Shown here: positions 39,701-47,442 of the stretch, piece after piece
Layout: the number at the start of each line of letters is the position of its first letter
Numbering within the stretch: position 1 is the stretch's first letter
Assembly: GCA_016706365.1 (NCBI GenBank)
Contig: JADJJU010000005.1
Location: 352,059 to 416,058, forward strand
DNA length: 64,000 nt
Reading direction: 5' to 3'
Source of the DNA: Saprospiraceae bacterium
Lineage (GTDB): Bacteria; Bacteroidota; Bacteroidia; Chitinophagales; Saprospiraceae
The notes under the pieces: model-generated
Told to the model about the DNA's origin: nothing
The model's database searches: none
What the model saw: only the letters and a program-made list of their open reading frames with translations
Position numbers and translations under genes: made by a program

Positions 39701-39785
39701 TTGCTGCTTGCTTTTTTTGCGCAATTACAGCAAATTGAAGGAATAGAAAACTGATAACAAGGAGAATGTGAGACATTGACTTCAT
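36777..39785 (-). CDS. Secreted sortilin/VPS10-like BNR beta-propeller protein
   Basis: 1002 residues from ATG 39785 (MKSMSHILLVISFLF; signal ends VIAQ). A start at 39881 would put 32 odd residues before the signal. The body is a double propeller with many Asp-box motifs (YKSEDKGKTW, YKTSDGGKTW, YKSNNGGEAW, YRSDDAGRTW, VSRDAGQSW, ISMDGGKNF). The N-terminal segment GVPFTNIGPTIMSGRVVDMD is typical of the Bacteroidota family often named 'glycosyl hydrolase', though no catalytic residues are shown. The C-terminus is a beta domain without a T9SS motif. Secreted to the periplasm or beyond; the role is uncertain. Confidence 0.87.
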   Translation of the reverse strand: MKSMSHILLVISFLFLQFAVIAQKKQAAKVTTPPLPAATSAEARMKGFSAKQSLKDNSLLNGVPFTNIGPTIMSGRVVDMDVNPNDPTEFYVAYATGGVWLTRSNGQSFEPVFDSVLTTNIGDIAVDWGRGEIIWVGTGESNSSRSSYAGTGIYKSEDKGKTWSHKGLAETHHIGKIILHPNNPDIVWVAAVGHLYTFNHERGVYKTSDGGKTWKQTLFINPKTGAIDMEIDPKNPDILYASMWERERYSWNFVESGGGSGIYKSNNGGEAWELLSRPGSGFPVGEKVGRIGLAIYPQNPNIIYALLDNQDFRPKDPKEEDKKGLTKNDLRNMSKKDFLLLEAKVIDTYLKDNNFPEKYNAKSIIQMIEKDQIMPVALVTYLEDANQQLFDTPIIGAELYRSDDAGRTWKKTHTDHLDGIYYTYGYYFGKMTVSPVNPDKVYLYGVDMVKSEDGGKIFSSILKENVHVDFHGLWINPAKPNHILSANDGGLNMSYDDGKTWNKLNAPAVSQFYFVNVDNARPYNVYGGMQDNGVWYGPSNYTFSNRWHADGEYPYKELGGGDGMQIAIDTTNKYVYYGYQFGHYFRKHMPSEEVEYITPKHDLGERPYRWNWQTPVVISKHNPSIIYMGSNHFHRSLDFGKSFPLKSKDLTSGGKKGDVPYGTLTSIDESSLRFGLLYAGSDDGLVHVSRDAGQSWENISKGLPPYLWVSRVVASSHKEGRVYVSLNGYRFDHFDSYIYVSDDYGSTLTKIGTNLPAEPVNVVAEDPIQAHVIYAGTDHGMYISMDGGKNFSIFQSGIPPVAVHDVAIQARDQEIVIGTHGRSIFKASLKEIQALPKDSLTAPLYVFVPATPTYQPNWGRKRQVWSTAPEAKIKLPVFMAKPEILSVQIKAGDLVLQTIPAKSYAAGFQYIEYDLSIDSTQLSAYVEWLKKENPKEAEEIMIKAADNGKVYLRPGKYTVQIQSGSGLTRTTTLEVKKGRMGFRWGVRPSQREERKIKEFHWD

Positions 39786-40005
39786 ACCGGCATGAATTAG
39801 GATGATTGATACCTGCAATATTACAAAAAATTGAAGCAGAATGGTATTGGTTTTTGGTGCTGCCAATTTATTGGCAGCCAAGTTGCATCAAACAAGAAAG
39901 ATCTATTGTTTTTGTTTTGCTAAATTCCTCCCTTAGCTCGAAGCTTCACAACTGGGCTAATAAATTAGCCGGACTAAAAATTCAAATCGACAACTCAGCA
40001 ATTAA

Positions 40006-41013
40006 TTATAAAAACTTCAGATTGAATTCAGGTTCAGAACTTAATTCAAAGTGAACCTTTAAAACTTGTCCAGCTTGCTCTGGACCTAAACTAATGAGTT
40101 GTACGGGAATTGTAAGCGGACTTTCCCAATATGTCAATTCAATATCCTGATACAATTTGATTTTAGTCAAAAGACAGATACGATCGAACCCATGAAGTTC
40201 CTGCGGAATAAAGATTTTTGTTTCAAAATGTATGTAGGAATCATGATGATGTTTATCAATTGATTGATAAATGCTTTTTTCAAGTGCTAATAATGGAGTA
40301 AGAATTTGAATGCATGATTCATGATCTTTCAACTCTCCCATCATTCTTTTATAATCTAAATTTGAATCCAGCAATCCTGCATGTACTTCAATTTTTTCAG
40401 GTATGAAAGTGGTACTTTCTTTCACTTGTGAGCCAAGGTGAAGATAAATGGCAACTTGTGGTTCCTTCCTTAATCCAGCCTGAAGCGTTTCACAAATTAC
40501 AATATCCGGTGAGTTTAATGGATTCATTTGATACTCCAAAATATCGCAAAGTTCAATCTTCTGAATGTAAGATTCCAGGTCAAATGCCTTTAGTGTATTG
40601 CGCAGTGATTCAATACTTACCGGATTGATATCTATGAATGTACATTTAATTTGATCCTCTCTAAACAAGGTCAACAAAGGTGTTATGAGCGTTGCAAAAG
40701 GTCCGCATCCGGCATACAATATCTGAACAGAAGAATTCTGCTGAATATCTATCTTATCTTTAATAGCATTATTTATAGCTTTTAGGAATTTTTGAGTCCT
40801 GTTAAAGTCAAGAATACACATTGCCGCCCATGTGCTTCCAATAGCAGTTCCTCTATTTAGTTTTATATTAGCTGTGCTCTCTTTTATTTCAGGATCAAAT
40901 CCTGATACTTCTAAAAAAAGGGAATGTAAATCCCTGCAAAGATTCAACAATTCAATTCCCGACTTCTCTTCGTTCAGAAGAGAATATGTGATGCCGGCTA
41001 AACTGCTCTTCAT
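40006..41013 (-). CDS. Class I SAM-dependent methyltransferase, PRMT-like
   Basis: 335 residues. The SAM motifs are VQILYAGCGPFATLITPLL (motif I, about 95-113) and CTFIDINPVSIESLRNTL (motif II). After them DIVICETLQAGLRKEPQVAI sits where protein-arginine methyltransferases have their double-E loop, followed by FIPEKIEVHAGLL, like the PRMT beta-barrel start. The C-terminal half is a beta-rich domain. The N-terminus (about 1-85) is helical. Target unknown. It is cytoplasmic and divergent from mnmG. Annotation as PRMT-like is from pattern only. Confidence 0.65.
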   Translation of the reverse strand: MKSSLAGITYSLLNEEKSGIELLNLCRDLHSLFLEVSGFDPEIKESTANIKLNRGTAIGSTWAAMCILDFNRTQKFLKAINNAIKDKIDIQQNSSVQILYAGCGPFATLITPLLTLFREDQIKCTFIDINPVSIESLRNTLKAFDLESYIQKIELCDILEYQMNPLNSPDIVICETLQAGLRKEPQVAIYLHLGSQVKESTTFIPEKIEVHAGLLDSNLDYKRMMGELKDHESCIQILTPLLALEKSIYQSIDKHHHDSYIHFETKIFIPQELHGFDRICLLTKIKLYQDIELTYWESPLTIPVQLISLGPEQAGQVLKVHFELSSEPEFNLKFL

Positions 41014-41130
41014 GAATCAGATATAATTTATCTCAATTGCTTCTTAATTTCAAAGAGATAAATGTATTCAAAATTGAGGTAGAAGCATTCAGTATCTTGA
41101 ATTAGTGTTCCCTCCTTGTATTTACCTTTG

Positions 41131-41138
41131 TATCTTTG
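41131..41138 (+). promoter_or_regulatory. Promoter -7 element for mnmG
   Basis: TATCTTTG fits the Bacteroidota TAnnTTTG -7 consensus, 19 bases before the preferred mnmG start. No clear -33 TTTG at the usual distance was found. Confidence 0.5.
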
Positions 41139-41157
41139 CACCCTTAAACAAGGATTG

Positions 41158-43025
41158 ATGATGTTTCCAGAGTATGATGTGATTGTGGTAGGAGCCGGAC
41201 ATGCAGGATGCGAAGCAGCTGTGGCTGCTGCTAATATGGGGTCCAGAGTTCTGCTCGTGACGATGAATATGCAGACGATTGCTCAGATGAGCTGCAATCC
41301 TGCAATGGGTGGAGTAGCAAAAGGCCAGATCGTGCGTGAGATAGATGCACTGGGTGGCTATAGTGGAATCGTTACGGATCATACCATGCTACAATTCAGA
41401 ATGCTCAACTTGTCCAAAGGTCCTGCTATGTGGAGCCCCCGGGCTCAAAGCGACCGCATGCTTTTTGCTGCAAAATGGCGTGAAATGCTGGAAGCAAATC
41501 CCTTGATAGATTTCTGGCAGGATATGGTCAAAAGTCTCATTGTCAAAGGCGATCAGGTTAAAGGTGTAGTGACATCCATGGGCCTTGAAATTACATCAAA
41601 ATCTGTTGTTCTCACTAATGGCACATTCCTGAATGGCATCATCCATATCGGAGAAAAGCAGTTGGGTGGCGGTAGAGCAGGAGAGAAGGCTTCTTCAGGA
41701 ATTACGGAACAACTTGTCGAACTTGGTTTCCATGCAGGCCGTATGAAGACCGGAACTCCTCCCAGAGTCGATGGACGAAGTCTGGATTACAGCAGGATGG
41801 AAGTCCAGCCCGGCGATGAAAATCCTTCCAGGTTTTCATTTACGGAAACACCAAAATTGGAGAAGCAATTGCCTTGCCACATAACTTATACTTCGCCTGA
41901 AGTTCACGACTTATTAAGAACTGGATTTGACAGATCTCCTATGTTCAGTGGAAGGATAAGGGGTCTTGGGCCCAGATATTGTCCTTCCATAGAAGACAAA
42001 ATCGATCGTTTCGCAGACAAGGACAGGCATCAGCTTTTTGTGGAACCGGAAGGATGGAATACTTGCGAAATTTATGTGAATGGTTTTTCTTCTTCCCTTC
42101 CTGAGGATGTACAATATAAAGCACTTCGTAAAGTGGCTGGTTTTGAAAATGTCAAAATGTTCAGGCCGGGATATGCCATAGAATATGATTTCTTTCCGCC
42201 TACTCAGTTGAGATTGAATCTGGAGACACAGTTGATTCACGGTCTCTTTTTTGCGGGTCAGATCAATGGAACAACTGGATATGAAGAAGCAGCTTCCCAA
42301 GGCTTGATGGCCGGTATTAATGCACATCAATATATTCATGATTTGGAGCCTTTCATTCTAAAGCGTTCGGATGCATATATCGGAGTTTTGATTGATGATC
42401 TTGTCAACAAGGGCACTGATGAGCCTTATCGTATGTTTACCTCCCGTGCAGAATTCAGAATTTTATTGAGACAGGATAATGCTGATCTCAGGCTAACACC
42501 ACTGGCAAAGGATCTGGGAATGCATCATCTCGAATCCAGAATGGAAAGAGTGAAGGATAAGAATGAAGCAATTTCTGCTATCAGTAAAGTCTTCAGAGAC
42601 GAAAGTATCGCTCCTGAGGAGATAAATCCATATCTGGAGTCTGTAGATTCTGCTCCTATTCGTCAGAAGATGAAATTGTATACAATCTTACTAAGACCGG
42701 GGGTGGATATTCCTGCGATGCGCAAGTACGTATCCTGGTTGGATGTATTATTAAGTCCATATGATGAAGAGCAACTGGTTTCTTCTGAAATTCATATGAA
42801 GTACGAAGGGTATATTCTTAAAGAAAAAGAAATGGTGGACAAGATGGAGCGATTGGAAAGTATTAGAATCAAACCAGATTTTGATTATAAAATATTGAAT
42901 GCTTTATCTCATGAAGCAAGACAAAACTCTCCACGGTAAAACCACAGACAATTGGACAAGCCAGCAGGATAAGCGGGGTCAATCCCTCTGATATTTCTGT
43001 TTTACTGGTACATATGGGGAGATAA
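41158..43025 (+). CDS. mnmG: tRNA uridine-5-carboxymethylaminomethyl modification enzyme MnmG
   Basis: About 622 residues when the frame is restored. It starts at 41158 (MMFPEYDVIVVGAGHAGCEA), which begins directly with the FAD-binding GxGxxG. Further signatures: SCNPAMGGVAKGQIVREIDALGG, GTFLNGIIHIG, MKTGTPPRVDG, AGQINGTTGYEEAASQG and FTSRAEFRILLRQDNAD. With MnmE it modifies U34 of certain tRNAs using FAD, NADH and methylene-THF. As written, the frame ends early at 42939 (ARQNSPR), because an A-run near 42925 has four A instead of the five in the second 3' copy at 46010. With five, it continues KLSTVKPQTIGQASRISGV to a TAA at 43023-43025. The last 290 bases are duplicated at 45824-46114. Confidence 0.93.
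42736..43025 (+). repeat. Direct repeat of the mnmG 3' end, copy 1
   Basis: 290 bases, from TGGTTGGAT to the stop. It matches 45824-46114 with about 34 base differences, nearly all at third codon positions; only two residues change (V to N, S to A) near the 5' end. Two long stretches are identical: about 57 bases around 42866-42925 and about 50 bases around 42942-42990. Confidence 0.9.
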
Positions 43026-43237
43026 TAGCCAGCTATTGGTGTTTGGCTCATAGCTCTGGCTACTAATGAACAACAGGGTTGAGATGGGCTGCGCAGGGGG
43101 GATTTGAGTAGATAACGTACGTTACTTCGCTAACTTTCCCGACTTGTCCTATCCAAATTAGTTCGGCCATAATGCGTTGTTTTTCAGATAATTAATATTT
43201 TAAAATACTATTTTTGCCGCACTAAAAGTGTTATACG

Positions 43238-43429
43238 ATGAAAATCAGAGTTGTCAAGACCGCATCAGAAGTTATGGCAGTTCAGGTGGAGTGGTATCAT
43301 CAAAACAAAAGGTTCATATTACTTTACGATTGGTCTGCTCTTTCTGGAAAAGCATTAAATGATTTGCTTCTAATGGCTGAAATATGGATCAAGGATATCT
43401 GCACTCAGATGGCTTTCTTTCAAGATTAA
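43238..43429 (+). pseudogene. Transposase N-terminal remnant (IS1634-like)
   Basis: 63 residues. MKIRVVKTASEVMAVQVEWY, then ALNDLLLMAEIWIKD and a final QMAFFQD, matches the N-terminal part of IS1634/IS4-type transposases, which typically read VKTASGxxAVQVV...IGSAHxxxELxxL...QxxLF. The catalytic DDE domain is missing, so only a remnant remains. A TATTTTTG element lies 28 bases upstream. Its place between the two mnmG 3' ends supports a mobile origin of the 43026-45823 segment. Family assignment is from pattern memory, not a search. Confidence 0.55.
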
Positions 43430-43754
43430 AATCCAAATTCAATTTTGCATCCCAAACATAGTAGTTTTGCACATCATTATAATAGACAATAATTTCAAGC
43501 CGCAACCATAATATCCAACCTTTCTGTAATTCTAGCCTGAACCCATGATAAACTTGATATCATTTAAGAATTCCGCAATTCCATGATCATATCAAATTGA
43601 GGGTGTATATTTGTCATATCAATATTTTTGAATTTGGCTATGGCTAATTGATAAATTTAATTTACTAATTTTTGCGCACTTTATTCCTCTTAAAATGAAT
43701 TTGGTTTTTGGAATAGAAATAAAATACAACCTATAAAAGTCAAAATAGATTTAT
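43430..43754. other. AT-rich non-coding stretch inside the inserted segment
   Basis: No gene, hairpin or repeat of note was seen. It is more AT-rich than most of the window and leads into the FISUMP lipoprotein gene. Confidence 0.5.
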
Positions 43755-45769
43755 ATGACCTTCAGAAATGTTGCTCCCGTCATATTAATATTTTTATTAA
43801 TAACTATTTTAAGTAGTTGCCAAAAGACAAGGTAATTGATACAAATATTGATTCAAATCTTTTTGGGAAGGCTGAAATAATCACTATCACTGGACAAGTG
43901 TTAAATAATGCTGGTTCTCCTATTTCAGGAGCTACTGTTTCATCAGGGAGTAATGCTGTAACGACTGATATTTTTGGGGTATTTACCATTGAAGATGCTG
44001 ATGTTTCAGAGAAACTTGGTTTTGTTAAAGTGAAAAAAGCGGGATTTTTCGACGGATACAGGAGTTTTGTTCCTTCTAAAAATAACCAATTTGTAATTAT
44101 TCAATTGGTTCAGGAGAAAAAATCAGGTGAGTTTAAAACCGCAGAAGGATCCATGATATCTTCTCAAGGTGTTAAAATTAATTTTCCAGCCGGAAAATAT
44201 TTAAGAAATAATTCGGTCTATGAAGGTGATGTAAACGTTTCTATTCACTATTACAGCCCAATTGAAGAGACATTTCTCATAGAAATGCCGGGTGGATTAA
44301 TTTCATCTGAAAATAATAATATTCGTGGATTAACCTCGTATGGAATGGTTACGTTTAATTTAACTGATGATGCAGGAGAAATAATAGAATTGGGGGGGGA
44401 TCAAGCCGTCGAGATTACATTTCCTATACCAACTAACCTACAAAGTATAGCACCAAGCCAAATCCCACTTTGGACATTTGATAAAGACATAGGTATTTGG
44501 ATGCCCGAAGGTTCAGCTGAACTCAAAAATGGAAATTATGTAGCTGAAGTTTTTGAGTCTTCTGAGTTCTTTAATTTAGATATACCTTGGGAGCCAATTC
44601 AAGTTGAGGTAATTATAAACTTAGGAGCCCCTGAATTATTTACAAATTCAAATTTGCACGACCGAAATAACACGAATTATCCAGCCCAGAGTGCAAAAGT
44701 TATTTTTAAAAGTGCATCAGGCGTACAAATATCTGGATACACAAATACAAATGGTAACTATAATGACATTATCCCTTTAAATGAAAAATTACAACTTATT
44801 GTACAGGCAAATTGTGGCAGTGCAGGACTTACGGAAATATATAATGTCCAAGTTGGGCCCTTTACTTCTGCAATGAATACTGCGAAAATTGAAATAGAAA
44901 TTGATAAGCCTGAGGGGGCAACTATTATTACAGGAACTGTTGCAGATTGCAACGATACTCCCTTATCAAATGGGTATATTCTTGCAAATGGCATTTTATA
45001 TATGTTGGATAAAGGGCGATTCTCATTTATGGATTGCGGAACCTCTGTTAATATAAGACCATTTTCCTTACCTATTTGGACAACAAGCAACAATCAAAGT
45101 TTTGACTTGACCGGTGATTCATTGAATGTTGGTTCGATTCGATTATGCCCTAATGCGGATTCGACCAGTGTAACAGATATTGATGGGAACAATTATCGCA
45201 TTGTAAAAATAGGTAATCAAATCTGGATGGCTGAAAATTTGCGCACTACCCACTTTAACAATGGTGAAGAAATTTTAAACATAATATCGAATACAGATTG
45301 GAAATCAACAACAAACCCTGCCTGGTCAAACTATATGAATGATATTGCATTCGATACCATATACGGTAAGTATTACAATGGATATGTAATTTCTGAAAAT
45401 AAAAATGTTTGTCCTGTGGGGTGGCATGTACCAACTTTAGCAGAATGTGATATTCTTGAATTTTTTTTAGGAGAAGGGGTTGCAGGATCAAAAATGAAAA
45501 GTATTGGTAATGTTCAGGATGGAAATGGACTTTGGTTTTCTAACCCTGATGCCACCAATGAATCAGGCTGGACAGGTCATCCTGGGGGAAATCGGCATCA
45601 TTCAGGCGTTTTTGTTGAACACACATACTTTGGTTCTTTTTTTTGTGTAGAGCCTGGTAATACCGAACTTAAGTTTTTTAGTTTAGCTGGCGGCAGTCCA
45701 CGTATAGCTATTGGACTGGGTAATAGTTTTATTAACAGCGGCTATTGCATACGCTGCATTAAGGATTAA
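43755..45769 (+). CDS. FISUMP-domain lipoprotein with carboxypeptidase-like domain (one frameshift)
   Basis: About 671 residues. The start at 43755 gives a lipoprotein signal (VILIFLLITILSSC). The frame then breaks; reading the A4 run at about 43820-43823 as A5 joins it to the long frame that begins KDKVIDTNIDSN. Domains: a carboxypeptidase regulatory-like repeat (ITGQVLNNAGSPISGATV, about 38-115), a ZU5-like or beta-sandwich middle (GVKINFPAGKYLRN), a second carboxypeptidase-like repeat (GTVADCNDTPLSNGYI), and a C-terminal FISUMP domain (VKIGNQIWMAENLRTTHFNN; NVCPVGWHVPTLAEC). Surface-exposed, function unknown. It is the only cargo gene between the two mnmG 3' ends and looks more AT-rich than its neighbours. 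Confidence 0.85.
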
Positions 45770-45823
45770 ATTCCTTAAAGAAAATGGTAAATCATTAAAG
45801 GTAATTTAAAAAATAGTTTATAA

Positions 45824-46114
45824 TGGTTGGACAATCTTCTTGCTCCATACGATGAAGAACAACTGGTTTCTTCTGAAATTCATATGAAATATGAAGGCTA
45901 TATCCTGAAAGAAAAGGAAATGGTCGACAAAATGGAGCGTCTTGAAAGTATCCGGATCAAACCAGATTTTGATTATAAAATATTGAATGCTTTATCTCAT
46001 GAAGCAAGACAAAAACTCTCCACTGTAAAACCACAGACAATTGGACAAGCCAGCAGGATAAGCGGGGTCAATCCATCGGATATTTCTGTATTGCTGGTGC
46101 ATATGGGGAGGTAG
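45824..46114 (+). pseudogene. mnmG: Truncated second copy of the mnmG 3' end
   Basis: Encodes the last 96 residues of MnmG (from WLDNLLAPYDEE through SVLLVHMGR to a TAG stop) with no 5' part and no start. It keeps the five-A run lost in copy 1. The reading frame is intact and differences from copy 1 are mostly synonymous, so it was under selection as part of a full mnmG until recently, probably in another strain or species. Not expected to make a protein. Confidence 0.88.
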
Positions 46115-46363
46115 AAGTAGGGAAGAAGCTAAAAGCCACAAGCTGCGAGCTTCGAGAAAACAGACGGGAAGAAGTAGCTTCTAGCTACGAGGCTACTCCA
46201 ATCTCGAATGAAACAGACTGCACAGCCAAACAGCCTGAGTGTGAGTTGTGCGTTTTGAGTGTGAACCCTATCCCTGCCCTTTACCTTTTGAAGGGAAAGG
46301 AGAACAGCCAAGCAGCCGTTGGTGAACTGCCGGAACAGTTTCTATCTTTAAAATCTCGCGAAG

Positions 46364-46562
46364 CACATCACCTTGTGATTATTGAGGCGTAGCCGAAAAT
46401 AATCGCAAGACATCACTTTTTCAGAGTTTGCTCTCTGAAAAAACACCTGTGGCGGGTGAGCGCAGCGAATCACTCCATCACCTTTCAAGGCTTAGCCGCA
46501 GAAAGACATCACATTACTTTGAATATATTCCAGGAAATAGCTGCACTCACTTGCAGTCGAAG
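46364..46562 (+). repeat. Multi-hairpin CATCAC element, copy B
   Basis: CACATCACCTTGT (46364-46376) leads hairpin 1 (46377-46404; outer arms GATTATT/AATAATC, inner GGC/GCC, triloop GTA). The spacer CAAGACATCAC precedes hairpin 2 (46417-46442; TTTTTCAGAG / CTCTGAAAAA, loop TTTGCT). Hairpin 3 (46454-46475; GGGTGA/TCACTC, inner GC-GCA-GC) has no counterpart in copy A. The spacer CATCAC precedes hairpin 4 (46482-46505; CTTTC/GAAAG, internal AA/GCA, inner GGC/GCC, triloop TTA). ACATCACATTAC and ATAGCTGCA (46537-46545) follow. The 46115-46655 gap has no gene. Confidence 0.72.
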
Positions 46563-46655
46563 CCGGCCTGATTGGCGGGTGTTGCAGGTGCTGAATGTTT
46601 TCGCAAATTTTCAGGATCAAAGAGTAATCAATAAGTAAAATGGAAGAATCAAAAA

Positions 46656-47324
46656 TCAGCTTTTACGAAGGCGCAGTGTTTTGACTTTATTGCTGTTTTT
46701 GTGAATCATTTTGACCATGTACATACCACTTGGAAGATCAGAGATATCAAACTGATCCGTGTTTTGAGCGTAGTAGGTTTTAACAATCCCTCCAACCAGA
46801 TTTAGTACCTGAACTTTTCCTATTTGTTTGGTATCTGAGATCTGGAAATAGTTATTGGCCGGGTTCGGTTGAATTTTAATGTTTTCTCCAAATGAAACAT
46901 CACGGGTAGAAGTTGAGCTGGTAAAAATGAAAGTACCTGTTATGGTATCAGAAGCATTATTCTTATTGGTAAACTTAACCTTGTACTCCCCGTCACCTCT
47001 GAAGTTATTATGTGAAACCTGAATATAAAAATCACCTTCTTGTCCTGCTTCCAGATCAAATTCCTGAGATAATGTAGTTGGGAGATAGCAAAGATTGATA
47101 TCACACACTTGAAAAATCCAGGGGCTTGGAGAAGTTACAGGTGTTACCGTCCATATATAAGTAGCTTTTGCGCTACTGTTATTTTTTACAGTTGTCACAG
47201 CTTTATTAAAAAACTCTGCAAGATCAACAGTTTTTATAGAAGGATTTGTTGAGAGGGTTATTTGGCTAAAAACAGCCAAATGCAAGAATAAACCTAGGAT
47301 TGTAAGAAATTGCTTCATGGTCAC
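46656..47324 (-). CDS. Small T9SS-sorted secreted protein
   Basis: 222 residues (220 from the second ATG). Signal peptide ends LAVFSQ. The middle, about 110 residues, is a beta-rich domain (YIWTVTPVTSPSPW; GDFYIQVSHNNFRGDGEYKV). It resembles the single Ig-like domains often found in T9SS cargo. A sorting domain follows (IKIQPNPANNYFQI; LPSGMYMVKMI). No enzymatic motif. It lies downstream of the Omp28-like gene on the same strand, but an intrinsic terminator sits between them, so transcription is probably separate. Confidence 0.75.
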   Translation of the reverse strand: MTMKQFLTILGLFLHLAVFSQITLSTNPSIKTVDLAEFFNKAVTTVKNNSSAKATYIWTVTPVTSPSPWIFQVCDINLCYLPTTLSQEFDLEAGQEGDFYIQVSHNNFRGDGEYKVKFTNKNNASDTITGTFIFTSSTSTRDVSFGENIKIQPNPANNYFQISDTKQIGKVQVLNLVGGIVKTYYAQNTDQFDISDLPSGMYMVKMIHKNSNKVKTLRLRKS

Positions 47325-47393
47325 AGGGGTAAAATATCTGTCAAATAAGTTCGATTTTTTTTATACGACAAAGATGAGATTTTTTGCACAAAA

Positions 47394-47420
47394 AGAAGGC
47401 TATTCATTGAATAGCCTTCT
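47394..47420 (-). terminator. Terminator of the Omp28-like gene
   Basis: AGAAGGCTATTCA (47394-47406) pairs perfectly with TGAATAGCCTTCT (47408-47420). On the minus strand the stem is followed by TTTTTG. Confidence 0.85.
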
Positions 47421-47442
47421 AAAATTATGTTAAAGTTTGTTA

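Noticed and set aside
36777..39785. Calling the BNR propeller protein a sialidase or glycosidase
   Set aside because: Asp-box repeats show a propeller fold, but no catalytic residues of a sialidase (arginine triad, Tyr/Glu pair) could be assigned.
43026..45823. Intact insertion sequence or integrative element
   Set aside because: Only an N-terminal transposase piece remains; no integrase, terminal inverted repeats or target-site duplication were found.
45827..46114. 95-residue frame as a separate small gene
   Set aside because: It is the 3' end of mnmG without a true start; the first codon is TTG inside homologous coding sequence.
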